A stretch of DNA of 64,000 bases from JAFGNB01 sp050304135 (GTDB lineage Bacteria; Fibrobacterota; Chitinivibrionia; Chitinivibrionales; Chitinispirillaceae), in contig JBNLDC010000021.1 in NCBI GenBank assembly GCA_050304135.1, forward strand, positions 1-64,000. The letters run 5' to 3'. Below are positions 19,156-28,790 of the stretch, one piece after another (positions within the stretch are counted from its first letter, which is position 1; each line of letters opens with the position of its first letter). The notes beneath the pieces are model-generated. The model saw only the letters and a program-made list of their open reading frames with translations. It did not search any database and had not been told where the DNA came from. A program made the position numbers and the translations under genes.

Positions 19156-19536
19156 CGGATTCCGGTACCGGGGGATTTTTGTCGCATAAAATGTATGCAC
19201 TGCCTTAATTTTATTGGTACATTATGAGTGAGAGAAAAGAGCCACTGTACTAATCTGGCAGACCTGTAAACGAGTGTTATAGGTAACTGCTACTTTTCAG
19301 GCTACATTAAATGGTTTCGAGACTGATAGATGCATATAAGTTAACCGCTTAAAAATCGAATGAAAACCAACCCATATTTCGAATCCTCGTACCGTACCAT
19401 ATTCCATACGTTTAAGAATGCCTATACCGCACAGGAATGTACCAGGAGAAATTTCTGAAAAATTCAACCAAAGACGGTAGGCAAAACATAATCGACAGTA
19501 ATTCAATTTATAAAACATTATACCCAGGAGGGGAAT
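19156..19536. other. Intergenic leader without recognisable features
   Basis: This AT-rich stretch lies between GH95 and the GH30_8-like gene. CCGGTACCGG followed by GGGATTTTT at about 19165-19181 might be a weak terminator for GH95. Nothing else can be supported. Confidence 0.3.
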
Positions 19537-20976
19537 ATGCTTACTCAGCCGACAGTTTCGTCTGTCTTCAAACTGTGCCTCTTTTTTTTCCTGCTTTCTT
19601 GGAATACCACGGTCCAGGCGGCGCCGGTCACCGTTGATTTTTCAAAAACAAACCAGGTCATCGACGGTTTTGGCGGGAGCAGTGCGTGGTCAGGGAAACT
19701 CACCGATGCAATGATGGACGGTCTTTACAAAAATGGTCCCACTCAGGTTGGTTTCACTATTCTGCGCTCCCGTATCGATCCGAACAAACGTTGGGATGAC
19801 GAAAAATCCAATATTCAGAAAGCGAAAGCCCGTGGTGCTACCACGTTCGCCACGCCCTGGTCACCGCCCGCAAATATGAAAACAAACAACAACGTCAATA
19901 ACGGCGGTCAGATAAAATCGTCGGAATGGGGAAATTACGCGGCGTATCTGAAGGAATTCATTGATTTCGCGGGCGAGGATCTTGATATCATTTCATTGCA
20001 GAATGAGCCGGACTGGCAACCTAATTATGAATCCTGCGAATGGACATCGTCACAGTTCAGGGATTTCTGCAAGAATCATGCGAAAAGTCTCGAGAGACCG
20101 GTCATGATGCCGGAGTGTCTGGGGTATAATTTCAGGATGTCCGATCCAACACTTGACGATCCGGAAGCTGCGGCGAACGTCACTTACATGGGTGGACACC
20201 TGTATGGGTCGGGGCCAAAAAGGTACACCAAAGCCCTCAATCTCGGAAAACATGTCTGGCAGACTGAAAAGTTCTTTGAATACGATGACGCCGGTACCTG
20301 TATGAAGTTTGCAAAAGAACTTTTTGATTGCATGAACAACGATTTCAGTGCCTATGTATGGTGGTGGATGACCTATGATTCCAGAAGCGGTGGTAAAGAA
20401 GCTCTCTGGGTCAATGATGCCCCGAACCACAGGGCCTGGGTTCTTGCCCAGTTTTCAAAATGGGTTCGCCCGGGATACTACCGGGTCGATGCAACCTACA
20501 GTCCGCAGAACGGTGTGAATGTCGTTGCCTTCAGGGGAGACTCCAACGTTGTTGTCGCCATGAACAGCAACTCTTCTCAGCAAAGCGTGACGTTTAACTA
20601 TACAGATGCAACAGTGACCACTGTCCGTAAGTACACCTCGTCGCAATCGAAAAACGGGAAGAAGGAAGGGGAGATCGAGGTCTCGGACAATTCCTTCACC
20701 ACTACCCTCGATCCGCAGAGCGTGTCCACGTTTGTTTCCGAGGGTATTCCGACGGAGGTCATTAACATGTTCAGGGATGAGGATGAAGTCCTGAAAAATA
20801 CGATTGTCACTTCAGGTGGTACCGACGCAGCTGCACCGGTTATCTATCTGATCAATGGCAGGCGTTGGAGTGCTGCGGGCGGGTTGCAACCGCAGGTGCT
20901 TCCGGGGGGCATTTATATCATGAACGGAAGGGTTCAGCCCCGCATCGATGGTGCTAAACATACGCTCCGAAGATAA
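19537..20976 (+). CDS. Secreted GH30 subfamily 8-like xylanase
   Basis: The 479-aa product has a signal peptide ending near VQAAPVTVDF (about residue 30). The compact GH30 barrel starts with QVIDGFGGSSAWSG, has ATPWSPPANMKTN, the acid/base Glu157 in SLQNEPDW, and the nucleophile Glu244 in VWQTEKFF. The beta-sandwich side domain (RPGYYRVDATYSPQNGVNVVAF) is typical of GH30_8 glucuronoxylanases. The barrel strand that carries the uronate-binding Arg in Erwinia XynA (WWYIRR) reads WWWMTYDSR here, so strict methylglucuronate dependence is doubtful. The C-terminus has a shortened sorting-like tail. ATG 19537 has CAGGAGGGG just upstream. Confidence 0.9.
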   Translation: MLTQPTVSSVFKLCLFFFLLSWNTTVQAAPVTVDFSKTNQVIDGFGGSSAWSGKLTDAMMDGLYKNGPTQVGFTILRSRIDPNKRWDDEKSNIQKAKARGATTFATPWSPPANMKTNNNVNNGGQIKSSEWGNYAAYLKEFIDFAGEDLDIISLQNEPDWQPNYESCEWTSSQFRDFCKNHAKSLERPVMMPECLGYNFRMSDPTLDDPEAAANVTYMGGHLYGSGPKRYTKALNLGKHVWQTEKFFEYDDAGTCMKFAKELFDCMNNDFSAYVWWWMTYDSRSGGKEALWVNDAPNHRAWVLAQFSKWVRPGYYRVDATYSPQNGVNVVAFRGDSNVVVAMNSNSSQQSVTFNYTDATVTTVRKYTSSQSKNGKKEGEIEVSDNSFTTTLDPQSVSTFVSEGIPTEVINMFRDEDEVLKNTIVTSGGTDAAAPVIYLINGRRWSAAGGLQPQVLPGGIYIMNGRVQPRIDGAKHTLRR

Positions 20977-21152
20977 GACGTTTACTTTCATGGTGGAGGC
21001 CGGAACCGGCAGAGAAGGTCATCCGGCAGCCTCCGTTATGATTCCGGTTCGGTCAAACGGTAGCGCGCTGTTATCACGGAATAGGTAACAACGTGGAAAG
21101 ATCGTGTCGACGTCGCACCGGAATAGCGGTGTGGAGCCGGTGAATCTTCCGG

Positions 21153-23441
21153 TCAGAATTTCCACCGCAGTGTCGCGTCAACAGTCCTTCCCCGCCAGAC
21201 ATTAGTTCCGGTATTGAACGATTGTGACTGCTCAGACTGGTTGTTCGTGACGTTTTTAATCGCAATGCCGAGGTCAAGTCCGTCGAAGAAAACGTTGTTG
21301 TAACTGAAGCTGATGTCGAGAAAAAAGTTATTTACATGAGTAAAGTAACTGTTTTTTCGGCTGTTGATCCTTGCTGTGGCGAGTGAGTCTCCTGCCACGT
21401 TTTTGAGATCGGTCTGAAAATCACCGTTTCTGAAAGATGGTTGTCCATACATGTAACGGAAACTCGGGTTGAAAAACAGATGGTCGTTACTGAACAGTGC
21501 CTGTTTAAAGATGTTCCAGTCGGTGCCGACGGCAGCCGTTATCTTCGGAACACCGATTATTTCCTTGTCGGGATTCACCCCCCAGGTGGGTATCCAGCGT
21601 CCTCCCTCGGTCACGAGGCTGGCCGAATCGATATACCAGGTGGGAGTGAATTGGGTTTTGTTTGCGGCTATATTTGCCCAGATGTTCAGAAGATTTGTCG
21701 GTTTGCATAATACTTCCAATTCCGCACCGTATCCTTTGAAATTACCGCAATTGCTGACAGGAAAGAACCAGGTGATAAAGTCTTTGAGTGTGGTGTAGTA
21801 GGCGTTCAAAGCGAAACGGGTTTTAGGAATATAGAAAATATTCTGCCATTCATAGGTGCGCATGACCTCCGGTTTCAGTGCAAGCGGCTGCATTTTGAAC
21901 CAAATCTGAGAAATCGACGCATTGGGATTGCCCCGTCCCCAGATCTGGTTCATACCATCGGTTCCGCCGAAATCTGCGGTATGGGTAGCCTTGTTGTACA
22001 TTACTTTCGTAGTCCAGAAGTCAAGCGGTGAAAAGGAGAGGGCAAGGCGGGGGTTGAAGTAGAGCGGTTTCGCCAGTGAATTGGTAAGCCATGAAAAATG
22101 GTCAAGCCTGAATGCGGCTGTCAATTGGAGCATTTCCGACGGCGAAAATTCGGCAGAACCATACCCTCCGGTGGTCCAGGTCTCCCGGTCGGCAATTATC
22201 TGATCGACACTGCTGCGCGGATACACCAGCGTTCTCACTGTATCGTTATCGGTTTCCCGGTAGACGAGCGTGTCGTAACCGCTCTGCGGCAGGTCGGGTG
22301 AGTGACGGAGTAGGTACCCGTGCCGGTTCTGATCCATCTGTACCTGTATGCCCGATTGCAGGTACATCATTTCCGTTTTTATTCGGATACCTGCTTCTCC
22401 TTTGTAGGATCTCTGCTGCAGATCATATTCATTTCCCATGAGCAGTGTTACCGGGTCGGTTTTCGTACCAGTGCGTACCATGCGCTTGCTGTCGTATTCA
22501 AGCCCGATAGTGGTGCCGAATTGTTCATTCCAGAACCGGCTGTTTTCAGCGCTGATTTCGTCAATATAGTCGTACCGTCGTGCGTCTTTGTATCCACCCG
22601 CAGAAATCAGGTCCAGTTCCGGATCGTTATCGTTGATGGTGAGCGCCTGAACGGTCCAGTCTTTTACCTTCGCCTGAATGAAGCCGAAATAGCTCCCCGG
22701 TTTTGATCCCATCCGGTCTTTCGCGCCCGGAAGCTGATTGCTTATTTTCCCCGGCCATGCATCCCATCCGTCGCGGTGCAGTGCGCTGAACGATCCGGTA
22801 AAATGTGCGTTTTCGGTTTTCTTCGCGAAAAGTGCCGTACCATTGACATGCCGGTAGGTCCCCCCCGTCAGCGTTATTTCATTATAGTCCTGATCCCTGG
22901 TGATCAGGTTGACGATGGAGCCGAGCGTATTAGCTCCGTAGAGCACCGATCCGGGCCCGACGATAATTTCAACCCGTTCAACATTGTCAAGGTTTATCGG
23001 ACCGTCGAGCAATATGGGTTCCTGCAGATTGCTAATGCTGTGGCCGTTGATCATGATAGTTATTTTTTCATTGTCGTTCGCGGCAATTCCGCGGACCTGC
23101 GCCAGGTAGTCGCCGATATTTTTGATGGTGATGACATAGCCGGGAATCGTCTGCAGAAGTTCATATATGTTTTTGTAGCCTCGCTGGGCTATCTGCTCTT
23201 TTGTCACCACGTACATGACGTTGGGAGCAAGGTCGCGGGACTCTTCTTTTCGGGAGGAGGTAACAACCTGAAGGTTGAAAAGGTCGCTGAGTGAAAGCTC
23301 ATCGACAACGGAAGTGTTTTCGTCAGGGTCTTTATTGTCGAAATTCGTCTCCCCGCTCAAACCTGCTCCTGGATTAGCGATAATCAGCCAGGCAACAGCT
23401 GTAATAAAGATCGGTCTTTTTTTTAATGATGATGGATGCAT
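21153..23441 (-). CDS. TonB-dependent outer-membrane receptor
   Basis: The 762-aa product has a signal peptide (about 1-28), then a TonB-dependent receptor plug domain with a TonB-box-like stretch, VVTSSRKEESRDLAPNVMYVVT, and IYELLQTIPGYVI and VEIIVGPGSVLYGANTLGSIVNLITR. A long beta-barrel follows, ending in an aromatic residue (DATLRWKF), as expected for outer-membrane insertion. It probably imports oligosaccharides or another nutrient released by the neighbouring enzymes; the ligand is not predictable. There is no SusD-type partner, so this is not a Bacteroidetes-type SusCD pair. It is convergent with the GH30_8-like gene upstream in the window and on the same strand as the second GH30 gene. 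Confidence 0.9.
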   Translation of the reverse strand: MHPSSLKKRPIFITAVAWLIIANPGAGLSGETNFDNKDPDENTSVVDELSLSDLFNLQVVTSSRKEESRDLAPNVMYVVTKEQIAQRGYKNIYELLQTIPGYVITIKNIGDYLAQVRGIAANDNEKITIMINGHSISNLQEPILLDGPINLDNVERVEIIVGPGSVLYGANTLGSIVNLITRDQDYNEITLTGGTYRHVNGTALFAKKTENAHFTGSFSALHRDGWDAWPGKISNQLPGAKDRMGSKPGSYFGFIQAKVKDWTVQALTINDNDPELDLISAGGYKDARRYDYIDEISAENSRFWNEQFGTTIGLEYDSKRMVRTGTKTDPVTLLMGNEYDLQQRSYKGEAGIRIKTEMMYLQSGIQVQMDQNRHGYLLRHSPDLPQSGYDTLVYRETDNDTVRTLVYPRSSVDQIIADRETWTTGGYGSAEFSPSEMLQLTAAFRLDHFSWLTNSLAKPLYFNPRLALSFSPLDFWTTKVMYNKATHTADFGGTDGMNQIWGRGNPNASISQIWFKMQPLALKPEVMRTYEWQNIFYIPKTRFALNAYYTTLKDFITWFFPVSNCGNFKGYGAELEVLCKPTNLLNIWANIAANKTQFTPTWYIDSASLVTEGGRWIPTWGVNPDKEIIGVPKITAAVGTDWNIFKQALFSNDHLFFNPSFRYMYGQPSFRNGDFQTDLKNVAGDSLATARINSRKNSYFTHVNNFFLDISFSYNNVFFDGLDLGIAIKNVTNNQSEQSQSFNTGTNVWRGRTVDATLRWKF

Positions 23442-23720
23442 TTATTGGATTCTTTCATTGAAGGAGCCAGATTCGTTTTCAGCCTATTGTATCATTGTAG
23501 TAAAATCCCTGCAACGTATTAATTATTCAAGTAGTTAAATAGTGACATCCCTGGTATTTAAGGCCCGGATCACGGCGTGCACAATTCAGGTTCTGATGTA
23601 CTAATGATCAGTTAATGAGTCGAGATGCTCAGTGTACCACCTGTCGAACCATGAAGATATACTTCGACGCCCCGTTGAGGAGAAATTATGCAACGGTAAT
23701 TACGGGAATAAAATAGTAAA

Positions 23721-23769
23721 GAAGGTACACCGGCAACTGGTACTGTGGTAATAATTGCCGGTGTTCTTC
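23721..23769 (-). terminator. Hairpin downstream of second GH30 gene
   Basis: The arms ACACCGGCAA and TTGCCGGTGT, extended by GAAG/CTTC outside, form a strong stem. On the minus strand it is followed by the T-rich CTTCTTTACTATTTTATT. It lies just beyond the stop of the GH30 gene at 23798, consistent with an imperfect intrinsic terminator. Confidence 0.45.
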
Positions 23770-23797
23770 ATCTATGGGTTTTCGTATGAATGGGGCT

Positions 23798-25327
23798 TTA
23801 TAAGTAAAGAACTGCTTTCGCATTGACCGTTGTGCCGCTGTTTTCAACCCTGACAAGGTAACAATCCCGCGGTAAACCCGAAAGATCAACGCTGAGTGAA
23901 ACAGCTGTACCGGAAAGGTTCCGCAGTGGTACGTTTTTCACCATTTCTCCTCTGAGATTGAACAGCTTAACGGAGGTCAATCCGCTACCCGGTGACGGGA
24001 AATCGAGGGTCATGATGGATCTGATGCATTGTACCCGGAAATCGGTTTGCTTTTCTGCTCCGGCAGCACTCACCCGCTGCTGCGACGTACCTTTGCAATC
24101 AACAACCAGACTGGTGACACTCTGCGCGGGGAGTGAATAGGTAAAGTCACTTGACGAGAGTGTCCGGGCTGACTGTTCCACGAGGTCCTTTGTCGGGTCG
24201 GTGATACAGGGAGTCAGTTTTTCCGGGGCGGTTCCGGGAAGCGAGAACTCCTGGGAAACGGAGTTGTTATTTTTGTTGTAGGCTACGATAACGACCCGTG
24301 AGAGGGTCGAGTCCCGGAAGGCCGAAACGGTTACTCCGTTGGTCGGGGTTTCCGTCGCGTCAATGCGGATGAAGCCGGGGCGGACATATCGTGACCAGTT
24401 TCCCATGACCCAGAGCCGTTTGGTGGGTTGGCGGGTTGATTCCGCCCAGAGTGCTCCGTTGTTGCAGCCGGAACACGGTTTTATCCACCAGAAGTGCCAG
24501 GCGTTCATATTTGCTTTTGTCAGCGATTCGTGGATCAGTTTGCAGACGCGAAGCGCACTGCCCATTCCGGGATCTTCGACTCTGGTGTCGGTGTCGTAGA
24601 TCTCCGTCTGCCAGAACTCCTTGCCCGCAGCCTGAATCTCCGGGTAGAGGGTGGGGGTGCCGCCGTACAGGTGGGTGGCGAGTATCGCGGAGTGATTCCA
24701 TGCATCGACGTCTGCTTTGAACACTTTGTAATAATTGCTGAATCCGTACCAGTTACAGGTCTCAAGACCCATGACCTTTGTATCGGGTGCCTTTGCGGCC
24801 ATGGTCGGACCAAAGTAGTTCCCCACCCAGTTCGCCAGTGCACGGGTATCATATTTAGTCCAGCCGAGATCCGCTTCGTTTCCGGATGAGATTGCGTACA
24901 AGGGAGTACCCGCACTTTTCATGGATGTTGCTGCGTTCGCGAGAACGTCGGCCCACGCCTGATAATCTTTCTCGTACAGGGTATCGTAATCTTTTCCGGC
25001 AACTTTCACCCCGTTCTTGCAGTACCACGGTGTACCCCAGACCGTTACGCCGTAACCGGAGGCCAGTTTCGTGTTGGCTATCTCACTCTGAGTAAGACCG
25101 TTTTTCTCGATCATAACCCGGTGCAGGGATAAACCGGCACCTTTAGTGGGGGAGAACAGCAGTTCGCCTTCAGAGGCGGTCAGGGTGCCGCACCAGGCGC
25201 TGCAGGTGCCGAATCCGCTGATCTTCTGGTGCTGGTTTTCAACGTTGACGGTAACTGCAGCAGCAAAACTGCAGCCGGCCGCAGTGAGCAGGAATGTCAT
25301 TGAAAGGTGCAGAGTAATGTTTTTCAT
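23798..25327 (-). CDS. Secreted GH30 (subfamily 8-like) glycosidase
   Basis: The 509-aa product has a signal peptide (1-24, ...SFAAA), then a GH30 barrel starting QKISGFGTCSAWCG. The acid/base Glu151 sits in an unusual SSGNEADL context (usually QNEP), and the nucleophile Glu242 in FWQTEIYD. The side beta domain RPGFIRIDATETPTNGVTVSAF matches the GH30_8-like neighbour at 19537, and the uronate-binding Arg motif is likewise absent (FWWIKPCSG). The tail VKLFNLRGEMVKNV...CYLVRVE is sorting-domain-like. Start: ATG 25327 follows GGAGG; the frame stays open upstream to 25594 but that part has no signal character. It is probably a xylanase or related endo-enzyme. Confidence 0.88.
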   Translation of the reverse strand: MKNITLHLSMTFLLTAAGCSFAAAVTVNVENQHQKISGFGTCSAWCGTLTASEGELLFSPTKGAGLSLHRVMIEKNGLTQSEIANTKLASGYGVTVWGTPWYCKNGVKVAGKDYDTLYEKDYQAWADVLANAATSMKSAGTPLYAISSGNEADLGWTKYDTRALANWVGNYFGPTMAAKAPDTKVMGLETCNWYGFSNYYKVFKADVDAWNHSAILATHLYGGTPTLYPEIQAAGKEFWQTEIYDTDTRVEDPGMGSALRVCKLIHESLTKANMNAWHFWWIKPCSGCNNGALWAESTRQPTKRLWVMGNWSRYVRPGFIRIDATETPTNGVTVSAFRDSTLSRVVIVAYNKNNNSVSQEFSLPGTAPEKLTPCITDPTKDLVEQSARTLSSSDFTYSLPAQSVTSLVVDCKGTSQQRVSAAGAEKQTDFRVQCIRSIMTLDFPSPGSGLTSVKLFNLRGEMVKNVPLRNLSGTAVSLSVDLSGLPRDCYLVRVENSGTTVNAKAVLYL

Positions 25328-25987
25328 GCAGATTCCTCCAGGGAGATTGGTTTCCGTCGATACGTATTTCGTAAACCGGAAAGAGAAATGGTGAAAATTA
25401 CAACCGGATTTAAAATAGTTTAACCGTTTAAAGTTCAGGTGCAGTAGCACTGGTCTCTCGTATTCTCCCCCGAGGACTTTCTGATCAGTAAGATATCCAC
25501 AAAGGAACATAAATGCAACTTTTGGTGATACAACCCAATCATTTGTTGTAAACGTGGCCGATATACCTGCATGTGATGCATGCCTGGTTTCCATGAATAA
25601 TCAGGATTATTCAGATTCTGGATCTCGAAGCGATATATTGAGCGTCGATCCGAGTTGGAATGATTTTTGAGCTAAGGCAGCTTATTTTGAAGGGATCAGG
25701 TGTCTCACCCGCCTCAATACGTGGTTGTCGGAAATGCAGAAAAGAACTGCCGGCACCGGTGTTACTCAGAACGTGGCAATTGTTTATGGAATGTTGCACC
25801 CACGAATGTAAGTGATGCAGCACTACCCGGGAAACGGTGACTGTACTGTTTTTATTAAGAAAAAATTGGTTATAAATAGCAATATTGAGTTTAAAACCGA
25901 CTCTTTGTACTGAACTTCAGTACAAAATGTTACCTTTTATACCAAAGTTACACCGAATCCTGTGATGACTTGCTATATTAGGATATA
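25328..25987. other. Divergent intergenic region
   Basis: This gap holds the upstream regions of the GH30 gene (minus) and the pair 2 regulator (plus). It contains GTTAC-containing sequence (CAAAGTTACACC near 25943) but no clear palindrome. No gene is supported. Confidence 0.35.
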
Positions 25988-26830
25988 ATGCAACGTATCG
26001 AATTCTATGATGACTTCCGGGTGTACCTCCGGGAATTTTATGAGGATCAGAAAAAGCGGTTTCCGCACTTTTCCTATCGGTATTTCTGTGGAAAAGCGGG
26101 ATTGAAATCGCCGTCACATTTTATTGAGATCATGGACGGCAGGCGGAAACTGACCTCGAAGATGCTCGATTCGTTCATCAAAGGGCTTGGGCTTTCAGAG
26201 ACCGATGCCCGTTACTTCACCATTCTCGTCCATTTCAATCAGAGTAAAAACAGTACCGAAAAGCAGCAGCTGCTTCTGCAGATGCGCGGCATGAAGCGCA
26301 AGGTGAAACAGGCGCTTGTATCAACGGATTACTATGAGTATTACTCAAACTGGTATAATATTATAATTCGTGAGCTTGCCTGTCTGATCGACTGGAACGA
26401 TGATTATGATCTGCTGGCCAAATCGGTCGTTCCGGCCATAAAAAAGAACGAGGCTCGTGAAAGTATCCAGTTCCTGACCGGGGCCGGTTTCCTTAAAAAG
26501 GAGCAGGGGTGCTATATTCAGTCTGAACCGGCGCTTACCAGCGGGTCTGAAGTCTGTTCTCTGGGAATCCGCAACTACAACCGGTTCATGGCGGAACGGG
26601 CACAGAAGGCGATTGAGGAATTTCCGACCACCGAGCGGGATATCCAGAGTCTTACCGTGGGAATTTCAAAGGAAACATTCAGTTTGATTAAACAGGAGAT
26701 GCAGGAGTTTTTCAGCAGAGTGGTGCGGATTGTCGATGACGAAAAAAATGCCGACAGGGTGTATAATATCAATGTGCATCTGTTTCCGATGAGTGTCGAA
26801 TCCTCACGCGGGGATCAGGATAATGAGTAA
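25988..26830 (+). CDS. TIGR02147/DUF4423-family putative transcriptional regulator (pair 2)
   Basis: The 280-aa product has the N-terminal FYDDFRVYLREFYEDQKKR block, an HTH-like YFCGKAGLKSPSHFIEIMDGR segment (about 35-55), the mid-protein SNWYNIIIRELACLIDW block and the C-terminal RVYNINVHLFPMS block. ATG 25988 has an AGGAT ribosome-binding site. The lipoprotein start lies inside its last codons (8-bp overlap). The distance from the previous gene and the pairing with a lipoprotein are as in the other copies. Confidence 0.85.
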   Translation: MQRIEFYDDFRVYLREFYEDQKKRFPHFSYRYFCGKAGLKSPSHFIEIMDGRRKLTSKMLDSFIKGLGLSETDARYFTILVHFNQSKNSTEKQQLLLQMRGMKRKVKQALVSTDYYEYYSNWYNIIIRELACLIDWNDDYDLLAKSVVPAIKKNEARESIQFLTGAGFLKKEQGCYIQSEPALTSGSEVCSLGIRNYNRFMAERAQKAIEEFPTTERDIQSLTVGISKETFSLIKQEMQEFFSRVVRIVDDEKNADRVYNINVHLFPMSVESSRGDQDNE

Positions 26831-28436
26831 GATTCTACTAGTTGTCGTACTATGGCTTATTGCACTCTGCTGCAACTGCACCTCCCCCGTTGCCGGTGGC
26901 TCAAGCCAGCAGGGCAACGGGGTAATGGTGGGATGTGTCGTTTCGGCTGACGGTTCCCCGTCGGAAGGGACGCAGATACGTATTCTCCCGGTGGATTATC
27001 TCTCAAACCCTGATTCGTCATTGGAAAATGTTAAGGCGATTACCGCGATAACCGATGCTGAGGGAAACTTTTTCATTTCGGGAGTCGATACCGGTAACTA
27101 CGCGGTGGAAGCGAATGATCTGGAATCTTCGGCCGCCCTTGTCCGACTGTCGCTTGATGAGGAGTACGATACCGCCAGTACAGGGAAGTTCTCTCTTGCA
27201 CCGTATGCACGGATTAATGGGGTGGTATCGGGTACCGGAGTGGATCAGCAGCTTTTTGTGCAGATCCGGGGGCTTGAGCGTCTTGTTCCGGTGGAAAGTG
27301 ACGGTACGTTCTCGTTTGATAATATTCCGGAGGGTGCATTCGACCTGCGGGTTGTTTCCGGTGATTCGACTGCCGAGGCCGTTGACATTATCGACATTGA
27401 TGCTGCGTCGGAAACAACCATTTCTCTGGCGGTTCAGGCTGACGGCCGGTTTGCGCATGTTCTGCACCTCAATACAGCTGCCTCCGGTGCGGATGTCGCC
27501 GGAGATGTGACGGACTTTCCGGTACTGGTGCGGTTGACCGGAGAAACCTTTGACTTCAGTCAGGCGCAGAGCGATGGATCGGATCTTCGCTTCCTGAACT
27601 CCCGTGCCGGTCTGCTGCCCTGTGAGATCGAACGCTGGGATCCGGTTGCCAGGCGTGCCGAGGTGTGGGTAAAGGTGGACACGGTATTCGGTGATGACAG
27701 TACCCAAACGCTGACCATGTGCTGGGGTAATGCGGACGTTACCGGACCGGAGGACTCGACAATGGTATTTGATACCGGGAACGGATTTACCGGAGTGTGG
27801 CATCTGAATGATGAAGGTGACATGCTCAGTGATGCGACGGTGAACGCACTAACCGGTGTGAATTCAGGCAGCTCAGTGAACAGCGGGATGATCGGAAATG
27901 CCAGGGCATTTTCCGACAGTGATTTCATCCGAATCAGTGGTCTCTGCAAAACTCCCCAGAACGTCACCCTGAGTGCATGGGTTCGCTATGACAGCACTAC
28001 CGATGGGCAGGACATCATTTCAATCGGCGATGCGGTACTGATTCGTGTGGACGTTCCCATCAACGATATCGGAACATCCGGTTCCTACCATAGTGACACC
28101 ATTCTCACCGATACCAATTACACCTATGCCAGTTCCGGCCTGTATCTGAAAACAACCGGATGGCATTTCCTGACCTATACGATTGACGCAGTAGCGCATG
28201 TCCAGACATTGTATATCGATGGTGTGGAGCAGGCGGTTTCAAATGATGTCGCACCGATCTACTACGAAGGGCTCGGGACTGATACCTATTTCGGTATCCA
28301 TGGAAACGGCAAAACCAAATTCAATTTCATCGGTTTGCTTGATGAGGTGCGGATCCATCGATCTGCAGTTTCGTCTGACTGGGTGAAGCTCTGTTTTATG
28401 AATCAGCAGCCGGATGATAAACTGGTTGACTGGTAG
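26823..28436 (+). CDS. Surface lipoprotein-like protein with DUF2341 and LamG domains (pair 2)
   Basis: The 537-aa product has signal segment MSKILLVVVLWLIALCCN and Cys19 followed by TSPVAGG, the conserved post-cysteine pattern of this set. A carboxypeptidase-regulatory-like N-domain (VGCVVSADGSPSEGTQIRI...DY) is followed by DUF2341 (about 203-305; FPVLVRLTGETFDFSQ...LPCEIERWD...CWGN) and LamG (about 310-537; GVWHLNDEG, FIGLLDEVRIHR). ATG 26823 overlaps the regulator stop, and is preferred to the upstream in-frame start at 26793, which would add a non-hydrophobic leader. It is immediately followed by another complete pair and not by an enzyme. Confidence 0.85.
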   Translation: MSKILLVVVLWLIALCCNCTSPVAGGSSQQGNGVMVGCVVSADGSPSEGTQIRILPVDYLSNPDSSLENVKAITAITDAEGNFFISGVDTGNYAVEANDLESSAALVRLSLDEEYDTASTGKFSLAPYARINGVVSGTGVDQQLFVQIRGLERLVPVESDGTFSFDNIPEGAFDLRVVSGDSTAEAVDIIDIDAASETTISLAVQADGRFAHVLHLNTAASGADVAGDVTDFPVLVRLTGETFDFSQAQSDGSDLRFLNSRAGLLPCEIERWDPVARRAEVWVKVDTVFGDDSTQTLTMCWGNADVTGPEDSTMVFDTGNGFTGVWHLNDEGDMLSDATVNALTGVNSGSSVNSGMIGNARAFSDSDFIRISGLCKTPQNVTLSAWVRYDSTTDGQDIISIGDAVLIRVDVPINDIGTSGSYHSDTILTDTNYTYASSGLYLKTTGWHFLTYTIDAVAHVQTLYIDGVEQAVSNDVAPIYYEGLGTDTYFGIHGNGKTKFNFIGLLDEVRIHRSAVSSDWVKLCFMNQQPDDKLVDW

Positions 28437-28670
28437 CCATCTCCCCTGGTAAAAGATCGACATTCCGAAAAAGTGCCGCTAACTCCCGAAATGGTAATTC
28501 CACGTTCTCAGGCTTCCCCGTTTCATTCCTTCCAGTTCCTGTCGTTTAAAATGTTTGTTCTGAGCATTGTTCCTGAAATTTCATTACTGTCGGGCAGTGA
28601 AATGATGGGTACCGTGTAGGTGTTTATGAAGTGTTTGTATTATGTGAAAAATAATTAAATACATTTAAAA

Positions 28671-28707
28671 AATATGTAACTATTAGTTTAACAATTAGTT
28701 ACATATT
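28671..28707. promoter_or_regulatory. Perfect 12-bp inverted repeat upstream of pair 3 regulator
   Basis: AATATGTAACTA and TAGTTACATATT are perfect inverted arms with a 13-bp spacer, ending about 84 bp before the regulator start. The arms contain the GTAAC/GTTAC core also seen upstream of pairs 1 and 5. It is a good candidate operator for a dimeric regulator; this is an inference. Confidence 0.5.
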
Positions 28708-28790
28708 GTTGTGTGTATTATAAAAATAATGGCATTATGCCATATTATTTAGTATGTTATTACTGTACCAGGGTTTTTGGAGAGCGAAAA

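Noticed and set aside
27018..27803. 261-codon minus-strand open frame
   Set aside because: Antisense to the pair 2 lipoprotein; similar shadows occur under every DUF2341 gene.
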